This document shows, piece after piece, positions 16,123 through 24,608 of a stretch of DNA of 38,666 bases. The stretch's first letter is position 1, and every line of letters begins with the position of its first letter. Made by a program: the position numbers and the translations under genes. The DNA comes from Flavobacteriaceae bacterium (GTDB taxonomy: Bacteria > Bacteroidota > Bacteroidia > Flavobacteriales > Flavobacteriaceae), in NCBI GenBank assembly GCA_013215095.1, contig JABSPM010000029.1:1-38666 (forward strand), read 5' to 3'. The notes under the pieces were generated by a model. The model was given only the letters and a program-made list of their open reading frames with translations, made no database searches and was not told where the DNA came from.

Positions 16123-18000
16123 ATGAGTTTATTTCAAGACACATATGATGTGGTTGTCGTTGGTGGCGGTCACGCAGGTAGTGAAGCGGCAGCTGCTGCC
16201 GCTAATATGGGAAGTAAAACACTTCTTATTACAATGAATCTTCAAAACATTGCACAAATGTCATGTAACCCTGCAATGGGAGGAATAGCAAAAGGGCAAA
16301 TTGTGCGAGAGATAGATGCATTGGGAGGGTATAGTGGAATTGTTAGTGATAGATCTGCTATTCAATTTAAAATGTTGAATAAATCTAAAGGACCAGCCAT
16401 GTGGAGTCCTCGTGTGCAAAGTGACCGCATGCGTTTTGCAGAAGATTGGAGGTTGATGCTAGAACAAACTAAGAATCTTGATTTTTACCAAGATATGGTT
16501 TCTGGGCTGTTAGTGCATAATGATTGTATTTATGGCGTTAAAACAAGTCTTGGTATAGAGGTCAAAGCGAAGTCTGTTATTTTAACCAATGGCACCTTTC
16601 TAAATGGATTGATTCATATAGGAGAAAAGCAGTTTGGAGGAGGTCGGGCAGGAGAGAGATCTGCTACGGGAATTACTGAACAACTGCTTGACTTGGGCTT
16701 TGCTTCGGGTAGAATGAAAACAGGAACACCTCCTAGGGTGGATGGACGCTCATTAGATTTTAAGAAAATGATAGAACATCCTGGTGACGAAAATCCAGAT
16801 AAATTTTCATATTTGAAATTAACAAAACCCTTAACTAAACAGCGTTCTTGTCATATGACGTATACAAGTCCTGAAGTTCACGATTTATTACGTGAAGGTT
16901 TTGATCGCTCGCCAATGTTTAATGGTAGAATACAAAGCTTGGGACCGCGTTATTGTCCGTCTATCGAAGATAAGATTAATCGCTTTGCAGATAAAGATAG
17001 GCATCAGATTTTTGTTGAACCCGAAGGTTGGAATACAGTAGAATATTATATTAATGGTTTTTCAACTTCTTTACCAGAGGAGGTTCAATTTAAGGCATTA
17101 AAGTCTGTAGTCGGATTTGAAAATGTAAAATTCTTTAGGCCAGGGTATGCTATAGAGTATGATTATTTTCCCCCTACACAGTTAAAACATACCTTAGAGA
17201 CTAAACTTATAGAGGGTTTATATTTCGCTGGTCAGATTAATGGTACCACAGGTTATGAAGAGGCAGCTTCGCAAGGCTTAATGGCTGGTATAAACGCTGC
17301 GCTTCGAGTTCAAGACCGACCAGATTTTATTTTAAAACGAAATGAGGCTTATATTGGTGTTTTGATTGATGACTTAATCACGAAAGGAACTGAAGAACCG
17401 TATCGCATGTTTACCTCAAGAGCGGAATATAGAACGCTATTAAGACAAGATAATGCAGATCTACGACTGACGCCGAAAGGATTTGACTTGGGTATAGCAA
17501 GTGAAAGTCGTATGCGTAGAATGGAGGAGAAACATCAAAAGGCATCGGATTTTGTTGAGTTTTTTAGAACGACAAGTGTTAAGCCTGTAGAAGCAAACCC
17601 TGTATTGCAAGCTTGCAATTCCACTCCGATGAAACAGTCTGATAAGATGTTTAAAATTTTTTCTCGACCAAATGTAACCATTAATCACGTGCGTCAATTC
17701 GACGCTGTTGAGGCATATATTAGCAGAGAAAATTTGGATCCAGAGGTTATTGAGCAAACCGAAATACAAATAAAATATGCGGGTTATATTGCCAAAGAAA
17801 AAAATAATGCTGATAAATTAAACCGTTTAGAAGATTTGAAAATCCCAGCGAACTTTGATTATTCAAGACTTAAGTCTATGAGTTTTGAAGCTCGAGAAAA
17901 ATTAAAGATGATTCAACCAACATCTATTTCACAAGCTTCTAGAATTAGCGGTGTTTCACCTAATGATATTTCTGTGTTGTTAGTTTATATGGGTCGATAG
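16123..18000 (+). CDS. mnmG: tRNA uridine-5-carboxymethylaminomethyl modification enzyme MnmG (GidA)
   Basis: An FAD-dependent enzyme that, with the GTPase MnmE, modifies U34 of certain tRNAs. The 625-residue length is standard. The N-terminal FAD motif VVVGGGHAGSEAAAAAANMG lies at residues 11-30. Family blocks follow: CNPAMGGIAKGQ, GGRAGERSATGI, KTGTPPRVDGR and CPSIEDKINRF, plus GTEEPYRMFTSRAEYR in the C-terminal half. The C-terminal helical domain for MnmE and tRNA binding is complete. mnmE is not in this window. The gene is bracketed by two parS-type sites; in many bacteria mnmG lies close to the replication origin and parABS. The gap to ybeY is 60 nt with no clear -7 word, so it is probably read through from the DUF4175-ybeY unit. 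Confidence 0.97.
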   Translation: MSLFQDTYDVVVVGGGHAGSEAAAAAANMGSKTLLITMNLQNIAQMSCNPAMGGIAKGQIVREIDALGGYSGIVSDRSAIQFKMLNKSKGPAMWSPRVQSDRMRFAEDWRLMLEQTKNLDFYQDMVSGLLVHNDCIYGVKTSLGIEVKAKSVILTNGTFLNGLIHIGEKQFGGGRAGERSATGITEQLLDLGFASGRMKTGTPPRVDGRSLDFKKMIEHPGDENPDKFSYLKLTKPLTKQRSCHMTYTSPEVHDLLREGFDRSPMFNGRIQSLGPRYCPSIEDKINRFADKDRHQIFVEPEGWNTVEYYINGFSTSLPEEVQFKALKSVVGFENVKFFRPGYAIEYDYFPPTQLKHTLETKLIEGLYFAGQINGTTGYEEAASQGLMAGINAALRVQDRPDFILKRNEAYIGVLIDDLITKGTEEPYRMFTSRAEYRTLLRQDNADLRLTPKGFDLGIASESRMRRMEEKHQKASDFVEFFRTTSVKPVEANPVLQACNSTPMKQSDKMFKIFSRPNVTINHVRQFDAVEAYISRENLDPEVIEQTEIQIKYAGYIAKEKNNADKLNRLEDLKIPANFDYSRLKSMSFEAREKLKMIQPTSISQASRISGVSPNDISVLLVYMGR

Positions 18001-18046
18001 AAGTACTGACAATGGATATATATGCAGGGAAGTGTTTTGAATTTTT

Positions 18047-18076
18047 AAACGTTCCACGTGGAACGTTTCTTTTTTT
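18047..18076 (+). terminator. Perfect palindrome with T-run after mnmG (probable terminator)
   Basis: Positions 18047-18068 are a perfect 22-bp palindrome: 9-bp arms AAACGTTCC and GGAACGTTT around ACGT. After a C at 18069, seven Ts follow (18070-18076). Forty-six nt after the mnmG stop, this has the form of an intrinsic terminator. The centre of the same palindrome is the second parS-type site. Confidence 0.65.
18050..18065. promoter_or_regulatory. parS: parS-type ParB binding site 2
   Basis: CGTTCCACGTGGAACG contains the complete 14-bp parS core GTTCCACGTGGAAC and differs from consensus only at the two outermost bases. It is about 1.9 kb from site 1, on the other side of mnmG. Confidence 0.7.
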
Positions 18077-18262
18077 AGATGAGTTGACCCGCTCAAAAAA
18101 ATGATATGATGCGTTTTCTCTGTGTAGTGTTGTATGGTATGAGATGTTTTTTTTGTAGTGTATAAATGAACTTAGTTTTATGATTGGTTTTAAACTTTTA
18201 GAAAACGGTATTAAGAAGAACCGATGTGATGATGTTTAATGTTGTAATTGAATTTATAGATA

Positions 18263-19117
18263 ATGGTAAATAGAAATACTAAATATTTAGAAGTAAAAGA
18301 TTTTTCAGTGTCTAAAGAAATATTCGAATTAAATATTAATGAGGAGTTTGGTTTTTTAGAAACCAGACCTCAGCCATCTAAAAAGGAGTTAGCAAGGTAT
18401 TATGATAGCGAAGATTATATTTCACATACCGATACTAAGCGCAATCTATTCGAAAAAGTGTATCATTTGGTTCGTACAATAGCTTTAAAAAGAAAATTAA
18501 AGCTTATTAATACATGCACTTCCGATACTAAAAGGCTTTTAGATGTGGGTTGCGGAACAGGCGATTTTTTGTTGCTTGCAAAACAAAATGGTTGGGACAT
18601 CACTGGTATCGAACCCAATTCAAAAGCTAGAGAAATTGCAAATAAAAAAAATAATAATGTCGTAAGTGATGACAAGGGGCTTTCCGTTTTAGAAAAAGAA
18701 TCCTTTGATGTGATTACTTTATGGCACGTCTTGGAACACCTACCAGACTTAGAAGAACATGTACAATTATTTCAATACTTATTAAAACCAAAAGGACGCT
18801 TGGTAATTGCTCTACCAAACTTTAAGAGTTATGATGCGAAGTATTATAAGTCGTTTTGGGCTGCTTTTGATGTTCCAAGACATTTATGGCATTTTTCTAA
18901 AAATTCGGTGGCTAAATTGTTTTTAAAATACGGCATGGCTATTGAAGTTATACTTCCAATGAAATTTGATGCGTTTTATGTGAGTTTATTGTCAGAAAAA
19001 CATAAAACAGGTAAGTTAAACCCAATACGAAGTTTTTGGGTGGCTTCGCGCTCAAATTTTAAAGCGCACCGCTCAAAAGAGTATTCTTCGCTTATTTATG
19101 TAATAAAAAACAACTAA
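18263..19117 (+). CDS. Class I SAM-dependent methyltransferase
   Basis: A 284-residue soluble protein with a central Rossmann methyltransferase domain (about residues 88-195). Motif I is LLDVGCGTGDFLLL, with the acidic strand end GIEPN about 20 residues later, and LWHVLEHLPDLEEHV for the post-III region, as in the Methyltransf_11/23 families. A region of about 85 residues precedes it (PQPSKKELARYYDSEDYISH), also typical of this Bacteroidota family and perhaps for substrate recognition. The substrate is unknown. It follows mnmG by 262 nt and precedes the OmpH-like gene. The ATG at 18263 follows an AT-rich leader without a clear promoter word. Confidence 0.85.
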   Translation: MVNRNTKYLEVKDFSVSKEIFELNINEEFGFLETRPQPSKKELARYYDSEDYISHTDTKRNLFEKVYHLVRTIALKRKLKLINTCTSDTKRLLDVGCGTGDFLLLAKQNGWDITGIEPNSKAREIANKKNNNVVSDDKGLSVLEKESFDVITLWHVLEHLPDLEEHVQLFQYLLKPKGRLVIALPNFKSYDAKYYKSFWAAFDVPRHLWHFSKNSVAKLFLKYGMAIEVILPMKFDAFYVSLLSEKHKTGKLNPIRSFWVASRSNFKAHRSKEYSSLIYVIKNN

Positions 19118-19317
19118 TTCTTGTTTTAATACTTAAATTTTAGTCGATAATCCTCTTAAAGGTGTTTCTGTATTAGTTTTTTGTAAAAGTCTTTTAAAAT
19201 GCCTTAAATTAATTGGTTTTTTATAGTTTTTTATTATTAAAACTTAATTGTTGATAGTTTTTAACTATACACATAAAACAGGATGTTAAACTCAATGCAC
19301 AATTACATTCACTTTTA

Positions 19318-19325
19318 TATTTTTG
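19318..19325 (+). promoter_or_regulatory. Predicted -7 element of the OmpH-like gene
   Basis: TATTTTTG matches TAnnTTTG and ends 20 nt before ATG 19346. It lies downstream of the alternative ATG at 19283, so it decides the start in favour of 19346. Confidence 0.55.
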
Positions 19326-19345
19326 CGACGTTAAAAATTACATCG

Positions 19346-19861
19346 ATGAAAAAATTAGTTTTATTAGGAACCGCTGTTTTAGCGTTTGCCTCTTGTCAAC
19401 AATCTGCGAAAATCGCTTATGTTGATAATTCAAAATTGATAAATGAATATCAAGAGAAAAAAGATATTGAGGCAAGTCTTAAAGTTAAAATAGATGCGTT
19501 TCAAAAAAGAACGGATAGCTTACAAAAAGCTTTTCAATTTGAAGTGAACGAAGCAGAGATTAAAGCAAGAAGATTGTCTGGTAAAGCATTACAGGAATTA
19601 TCTAATGATATTCAGGATAAAAATGCTGCACTACAACAACGTTTTCAATTTGAACAAGGTCAAATAGCACAAGAAAGTCAGTCTAAAAATGATAGTTTAG
19701 TCAAAAAAGTAAAGACCTTTATAAAAGACTATGGAACAAAACATGGTTATGAATTTATCTTAGGTAGCAACGAAGGTGGAAGTGTGATGTTTGGTAAAAC
19801 GGAACATGACTTAACAGAAACATTATTAGAGCTCTTAAATACCGAATATAAAAAGCAATAA
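19346..19861 (+). CDS. OmpH/Skp family lipoprotein chaperone-like protein
   Basis: A 171-residue exported protein. The start MKKLVLLGTAVLAFASC is a lipoprotein signal, with the lipid-modified Cys at residue 17; the mature part begins QQSAKIAYVDNSKLINEYQEKKDIE, the characteristic OmpH/Skp opening. A long Lys/Glu/Gln-rich helical region then forms the coiled-coil 'tentacles', and the end carries the typical GYEFILGSNEGGSVMFGKTEHDLT segment. Skp-type proteins hold unfolded outer-membrane proteins in the periplasm; the lipoprotein anchor is a difference from E. coli Skp. The frame is open from ATG 19283, but those extra 21 residues would spoil the signal peptide and precede the promoter, so 19346 is chosen. 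Confidence 0.88.
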   Translation: MKKLVLLGTAVLAFASCQQSAKIAYVDNSKLINEYQEKKDIEASLKVKIDAFQKRTDSLQKAFQFEVNEAEIKARRLSGKALQELSNDIQDKNAALQQRFQFEQGQIAQESQSKNDSLVKKVKTFIKDYGTKHGYEFILGSNEGGSVMFGKTEHDLTETLLELLNTEYKKQ

Positions 19862-20340
19862 AATTTAAGAGGTTTTAGAAGAACTAAACACCTGTTTAAA
19901 TCATTAGTATCATTGCCGTTATTTGATGTAATATCTGCTAAGGTTAAGGCTTTAATCCTATAATCAATTTATGAACATCAATTCAGCGCATAAAAATATG
20001 GTGATAATGATTTAAACAGGCTCTTTATATAGTATAGTTAATTATATGATCTTAAATTTGTCAGACAATTAGAACTGTTTCAAATTGAATATTGCTGCAA
20101 TTTTGAAATTATTTTGAGCAACCATAAGATCGAAAAATTACAATATATCGGGTTTTTATAGCTATTATCTCAAATCCAATAGGGTATAGTTTTAATTGAA
20201 AACTACTTTATTCATTTTATTTGTGCGTTAAAATTTGTTTTATTTGTAAAACAAACACTATAATAAATTAGAGTTAAGCGCTATGGGTTTTTGTTTTAAT
20301 ATTCTTTTTTGGCTAAGCCATAGTCGATGTTATTGAGTAG
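19862..20340. other. Convergent intergenic region with inverted repeat
   Basis: 479 AT-rich nt between the 3' ends of the OmpH-like gene and holB. It contains a 16-bp inverted repeat spanning 19891-20020. Near holB, CTATGG (20281-20286) and CCATAG (20318-20323) form weak outer arms. No strong intrinsic terminator and no plausible ORF were found. Confidence 0.5.
19891..20020. repeat. Long-range 16-bp inverted repeat
   Basis: CCTGTTTAAATCATTA at 19891-19906 is repeated exactly as its reverse complement at 20005-20020, enclosing 98 nt. The arrangement resembles a MITE-like element or a long hairpin. No transposase or target-site duplication was identified. Confidence 0.6.
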
Positions 20341-21495
20341 TTACGAAGGTCTTTTGTGCAGTAACCGTGTTAACTTGATAGATAGGTCGGTAAGAATAAT
20401 TTTAGAGTTGCCGTTTCGCTCAATGTGATAAATAGCATCTTGTAATTCGTTACTTATATCTAGAATATTGTTTTCGTGTACAAATGGCGCAAATTTGTTG
20501 AGTTTAAAGTTATTAGTTTGAGGTGAGAGATATACTAGGGCTTCCGCATTGTAATTCTGCAGTAGCGCTTGTCTAAAAAATTCTAAACAATAGTTCAGAA
20601 ATTCCTTTTGGGTTTCGCGTCCTGTTTTGGCTATTTCTTCGCTCCATGCAATTAAATCATGAATAGCAGCTTTATTCCCTTTTGCTTTAAATGCGCTACG
20701 CACCCAAAGTACAAACCATTCTTCAAATTGAAGGTCTTCACTATCTTGATAGACCAAATCACAGGCTTTATTATAATTGCCATTGCTTTGCCGAGCTAAC
20801 CTTTGCGCATCGGCCTCTTCAATTTCATAGTTTTGAATTAAAGCAGTTTTTATTACTTCTTGAGGTAATACGGGAAAATTAAGGATTTGACAACGCGATT
20901 TTATCGTGGTAATTATTTGCTCGATATCTTCACAAATTAGAATAAAGATAGTCTTATTAGGCGGTTCTTCAATAAGCTTTAGTAGTTTGTTCGCACAGGC
21001 AGCATTCATCTTTTCAGCCATCCATATAATCATGACCTTATGGCCGCCCTCATAAGCTTTTAAAGATAATGATTTTACTATATCATGTGCTTCATCAACA
21101 CCAATTTGACCTTGCTTATTATCAATGCCGAGTTGCTTATACCAATCAAAGAGATTACAATACGGTTGCTCCTCTAGCAAGACGCGCCATTCTGTCATAA
21201 ACAAGCGAGATACAGGATGACTTTTTACCTTGTCATTCGTGGCTACAGGAAATACAAAATGAAGATCAGGATGAGATAAATTTTTAAATTTTAAATTACA
21301 TGCGGTCTTACCGTTCGTGTTTTCACCATTAGAATTATGGCATAATATGTACTGCGCATAGGCAATTGCCATAGCTAATGTGCCAGAGCCTTCAGGTCCA
21401 GTAAATAATTGTGCATGAGGAATTCTACCATTATCAACACTTTGTGTTAAGTGTCGTTTGAGGTGCTCTTGTCCATGAATTTCTGAGAATAACAT
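20341..21495 (-). CDS. holB: DNA polymerase III subunit delta prime
   Basis: A clamp-loader subunit of the replicative polymerase. The 384-residue protein starts MLFSEIHGQEHLKRHL, the usual AAA+ opening of delta prime/DnaX-like proteins. The P-loop position reads GPEGSGTLAMA, without the Lys needed for ATP binding, as expected for delta prime, which does not hydrolyse ATP. Later landmarks are GVDEAHDIVKSLSLKAYEGGHKVMIIW, broken here into GVDEAHDIVKSL and KVMIIWMAEKMN, then ANKLLKLIEEPP and the sensor region IKSRCQIL. The C-terminal third is the helical collar domain. Only some of the usual zinc-ligand cysteines (CNLKF region) are visible. It diverges from the exported protein at 21575. Confidence 0.9.
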   Translation of the reverse strand: MLFSEIHGQEHLKRHLTQSVDNGRIPHAQLFTGPEGSGTLAMAIAYAQYILCHNSNGENTNGKTACNLKFKNLSHPDLHFVFPVATNDKVKSHPVSRLFMTEWRVLLEEQPYCNLFDWYKQLGIDNKQGQIGVDEAHDIVKSLSLKAYEGGHKVMIIWMAEKMNAACANKLLKLIEEPPNKTIFILICEDIEQIITTIKSRCQILNFPVLPQEVIKTALIQNYEIEEADAQRLARQSNGNYNKACDLVYQDSEDLQFEEWFVLWVRSAFKAKGNKAAIHDLIAWSEEIAKTGRETQKEFLNYCLEFFRQALLQNYNAEALVYLSPQTNNFKLNKFAPFVHENNILDISNELQDAIYHIERNGNSKIILTDLSIKLTRLLHKRPS

Positions 21496-21499
21496 AGCA

Positions 21500-21507
21500 C
21501 AAAGATA
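21500..21507 (-). promoter_or_regulatory. Predicted -7 element of the holB promoter
   Basis: The minus strand reads TATCTTTG, matching TAnnTTTG, only 4 nt from the holB ATG. If correct, the mRNA would be essentially leaderless. Confidence 0.5.
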
Positions 21508-21540
21508 GAATTATGATTATTATTGATTAAATAAAAAGTG

Positions 21541-21548
21541 TATATTTG
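21541..21548 (+). promoter_or_regulatory. Predicted -7 element of the exported SPOR-like protein gene
   Basis: TATATTTG matches TAnnTTTG and ends 26 nt before ATG 21575. A TTG lies at 21523-21525, a slightly short spacing. It shares the 79-nt divergent region with the holB promoter. Confidence 0.55.
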
Positions 21549-21574
21549 TTTTAACCCCTTTGAAAAATAGCCCC

Positions 21575-23029
21575 ATGCTTAGAGTAAAACTACTGCTAAT
21601 ATGTATAAGTATGCATATAAGTCTCAACGCCCAACAAGAGATAAAATTTACAAAAAAAACAAATTTTTATATAAAAGGTAATGCCCTAGTAATAGGAAAT
21701 AATAGCATTAGTAAACTTCATAAGAAATCGTATAATGATTTTTCAAAAATTAATGACCTCATTGAAATGCGGTATATTGACGTGGATAGAAAACCAAGTA
21801 CGTTTAGCTCGAGCGCAGCAACACTAGAAATTGAGCATCCCGATTTTAGAATAAAAAAAGCTGTATTGTATTGGAGCGGAGTGTATCCGTATAGTAAAGG
21901 AGTAAGAAAAATTGAAGACGGTACAAGATACTATTATCATAATATTCAAGACCGAAAAGGTGATTTTACTCAAGTAAAATTAAATACACCAAACACTGAT
22001 GAGTATATAGACATCCAAGGTCATGTTATTTTTGATGGCTTTGAAAAGAAAAATTATAAAGCTTGTGCTCCCTATGTCTGTTCAGCAGATGTTACAGATT
22101 TGTTAACGAACAGCAATAACGCTAATGGAGAGTATACAGTTGCAAATGTGAGAGCCACAGAAGGCTTTGTTTCCGGTGGATCTATGGCAGGTTGGTGTTT
22201 GTTTGTTGTTTATGAATCTGAATATGAAAACTCGAAATATATTACATCTTATGATGGTTTTGCAACCCTAAGTAAAAATGTAGTTGATATTCAATTTGAA
22301 GATTTTGTAACCAAAGCCAATGGCCAAGTCAATGCAAATATTATGTTGTCAGCGATGGAAGGCGATAGTAAATTAAGTAAAGACCAGTGTTTTATTTTAA
22401 ATAAATCAACGCAAAAATTCCATCCTTTGCGTAATAAAGTGCGCTCTGCAAAGAACTTTTTTAATGGAAAAATTACAAATGGAAACACATATATGAATCA
22501 TAGAAAACCAAATGGCGCTAATGCTTTGGGATTTGATTTGTTAACGATTCCCATACCAAAAGAGATTATTGCCAATAACCAAAAGGATTTGACCTTGAGA
22601 TTGAGCAGTATGGCAGACCGTTTCTATTTCTATTTTACGGCGTTTAAAACCGAAATTAAAGAAACTTACCATTATGAGAAAATTGAAAAAAACTTGTTAT
22701 CTCAAGGGAGTCGATCAATTAATGAGTTAAAAGAAGAACAAGTCGTCGAAATTTTGGGTAACAGAGAGCTTACTATTCCAAATGCAAAAGCAGGGTATTA
22801 TATTATTACTAATGTGTTTTCTGAAAAAGAAAATGCTATAAACTGGATAGCATTTATGCAAGACAAAGGCCATGAAGACCCTTATATGTTCAGAAATCCA
22901 GAAAATAATTGGTATTATGTTTCTGTTTACCAAAGTGAAGATGTTTATCAGGTATATAAAAATCATCAAAACTTAGAGAAATTGGATTATTTTGAAGAAA
23001 TTTGGGTTTTCAAAATAAACTTAAATTAA
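21575..23029 (+). CDS. Exported protein with adhesin-like domain and SPOR-like C-terminus
   Basis: A 484-residue exported protein. The signal peptide is MLRVKLLLICISMHISLNA (cleavage before QQE). The central part has FSSSAATLEI, VLYWSGVYPY and ADVTDLL, then GGSMAGWCLFVVYE and DGFATL; this pattern resembles the N-terminal domain of large Bacteroidota surface proteins. The last 80 or so residues read GYYIITNVFSEKENAINWIA and NWYYVSVYQSEDVYQVYK, ending EEIWVFKIN, which fits a SPOR-like domain of the kind at the end of gliding and T9SS-associated OmpA-type proteins. The SPOR link suggests peptidoglycan or envelope association. A TTG at 21560 extends the frame by five residues, but ATG 21575 gives a proper signal peptide. 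Exact function unknown. Confidence 0.75.
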   Translation: MLRVKLLLICISMHISLNAQQEIKFTKKTNFYIKGNALVIGNNSISKLHKKSYNDFSKINDLIEMRYIDVDRKPSTFSSSAATLEIEHPDFRIKKAVLYWSGVYPYSKGVRKIEDGTRYYYHNIQDRKGDFTQVKLNTPNTDEYIDIQGHVIFDGFEKKNYKACAPYVCSADVTDLLTNSNNANGEYTVANVRATEGFVSGGSMAGWCLFVVYESEYENSKYITSYDGFATLSKNVVDIQFEDFVTKANGQVNANIMLSAMEGDSKLSKDQCFILNKSTQKFHPLRNKVRSAKNFFNGKITNGNTYMNHRKPNGANALGFDLLTIPIPKEIIANNQKDLTLRLSSMADRFYFYFTAFKTEIKETYHYEKIEKNLLSQGSRSINELKEEQVVEILGNRELTIPNAKAGYYIITNVFSEKENAINWIAFMQDKGHEDPYMFRNPENNWYYVSVYQSEDVYQVYKNHQNLEKLDYFEEIWVFKINLN

Positions 23030-23047
23030 ATTTTAAAATAGTCATCT

Positions 23048-24235
23048 ATGAAAACGCTAAACGATTTCAATTTCGAAAACAAAAAAGCACTAATTAGAGT
23101 AGATTTTAATGTACCTTTAAATGAGAATTTTGAAGTTACAGATGCAACGAGAATTTTGTCTGCAAAACCTACGTTAATAAAGGTTTTGGAAGATGGAGGA
23201 AGTTGTATTTTAATGTCACATTTAGGACGACCAAAAGGCGTTGATGAGGCTTTTTCATTAAAGCATATTGTAAGTAAGCTTGAAGAAATCATTGGTGTAG
23301 AAGTAAATTTTGTGTCTAATTGTATTGGAGAGGAAGCAGAACAAGCTGCTGCTCTTTTGCAAAGAGGACAAATCTTATTGTTAGAAAACTTACGTTTTCA
23401 TGACGAAGAGAAAAAAGGCGATAAAACTTTTGCTCAGGCTCTAGCGAAACTTGGAGACATTTACGTTAATGATGCCTTTGGTACTGCACATAGAGCTCAT
23501 GCATCTACAACGGTAGTTGCTCAATATTTTGAATCTAATAAGTGTTTTGGAAACTTGTTGTCTAAGGAAATAGAGAGTATTAATAAGGTAATGGATACAG
23601 GTGAAAAACCTGTTCTAGCAATTTTGGGTGGTGCTAAAGTGTCCTCGAAAATTACGATAATTGAGAATATCTTAGATAAAATTGACCATCTTATTATTGG
23701 TGGAGGTATGACTTTCACTTTTATTAAAGCTCAAGGCGGACATATTGGCGATTCTATATGTGAAGATGATAAAATGCCTTTAGCCTTAGAAATTTTAAAG
23801 AAAGCAGCATCCAAAAATGTAAAAGTTCATTTACCTATAGATGTTTTAGCCGCTAATGCATTTAGTAATGATGCTGAAACCCAAATTGTCGATGTTAATG
23901 CAATTCCTGATGGTTGGCAAGGATTAGATTGTGGGCCAAAATCGATTGCTAATTTTGATAAGATCGTTAATACATGTAAAACAATACTTTGGAATGGGCC
24001 ATTAGGAGTTTTTGAATTAGAAAGCTTTGCAAACGCCACAATTCAATTGGGAAATTCTATTAGCAGTGCTACCAAAAACGGCGCATTTTCACTTGTTGGA
24101 GGTGGTGACTCGGTGGCTGCTGTGAAGCAGTTTGGTTTTCAAAGCAAAGTCAGCTATGTAAGTACAGGAGGTGGCGCTATGCTAGAAAGCTTAGAGGGTA
24201 AAACACTGCCAGGTATTGCTGCCATATTAGAATAA
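23048..24235 (+). CDS. pgk: Phosphoglycerate kinase
   Basis: A glycolytic and gluconeogenic enzyme that transfers phosphate between 1,3-bisphosphoglycerate and ADP in the cytoplasm. At 395 residues it is full length. Signatures visible: RVDFNVPLN near residues 17-25, MSHLGRPKG for substrate binding, [39 protein letters not shown], and the C-terminal nucleotide site [22 protein letters not shown] and [18 protein letters not shown]. It starts 18 nt after the exported protein gene without its own visible promoter, so the two are probably co-transcribed. Confidence 0.97.
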   Translation: MKTLNDFNFENKKALIRVDFNVPLNENFEVTDATRILSAKPTLIKVLEDGGSCILMSHLGRPKGVDEAFSLKHIVSKLEEIIGVEVNFVSNCIGEEAEQAAALLQRGQILLLENLRFHDEEKKGDKTFAQALAKLGDIYVNDAFGTAHRAHASTTVVAQYFESNKCFGNLLSKEIESINKVMDTGEKPVLAILGGAKVSSKITIIENILDKIDHLIIGGGMTFTFIKAQGGHIGDSICEDDKMPLALEILKKAASKNVKVHLPIDVLAANAFSNDAETQIVDVNAIPDGWQGLDCGPKSIANFDKIVNTCKTILWNGPLGVFELESFANATIQLGNSISSATKNGAFSLVGGGDSVAAVKQFGFQSKVSYVSTGGGAMLESLEGKTLPGIAAILE

Positions 24236-24313
24236 TACACTTAGCAATTGTAAAGAACACAATTAAAGTAGTAAACGCGATACAAACACCCTCTAATAAT
24301 AATCACTTTTGAG

Positions 24314-24342
24314 CACTGTAAGTCGCTGTAAAAACGCTGTAA
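24314..24342. repeat. Three helically phased CnCTGTAA direct repeats
   Basis: CACTGTAA (24314-24321), CGCTGTAA (24324-24331) and CGCTGTAA (24335-24342) start 10 and 11 nt apart, one DNA turn each. This is the form of a multimeric protein-binding site; a binding protein cannot be named. Confidence 0.45.
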
Positions 24343-24596
24343 ATTAGAAAACAGGATAATAGCCAATAAAAAACCTAATCTCATGAGGTTATGTCGGATA
24401 AATTTGTCTGTTTAGTTTAATTGTTTCTACATCAGGGATACATCATGGATCACTATATCTTTATAGGTAACAGCTCGTTTTCTTGCAAGGCAGCGCCAAT
24501 AGATTTAATATAAGACCAATAAAACAACAATTAAGGAAACTTAAAATAAAATTGTAATAGGTGAATTACTTTTTTTAATTCTAAAAAAATACGATT

Positions 24597-24608
24597 TTAG
24601 CGCGCTAA
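24597..24608. promoter_or_regulatory. 12-bp palindrome at the mltD-like gene start
   Basis: TTAGCGCGCTAA is a perfect palindrome, embedded in an imperfect longer one (CGATT...AATCG), ending 15 nt before ATG 24624. It could be an operator overlapping the transcription start. Confidence 0.4.

Noticed and set aside
17684-17695. CACGTG inside mnmG as a third parS
   Set aside because: Flanking bases (TTAAT, CGTCA) do not match GTTNCACGTGNAAC.
19862-20340. This AT-rich gap as the replication origin
   Set aside because: No cluster of TTATNCACA-type DnaA boxes was seen; the parS sites suggest only that the origin might be near.
24375-24400. AACCT/AGGTT hairpin as a pgk terminator
   Set aside because: Its T-run lies on the minus strand, while both neighbouring genes are on the plus strand, and the stem is only 5 bp.
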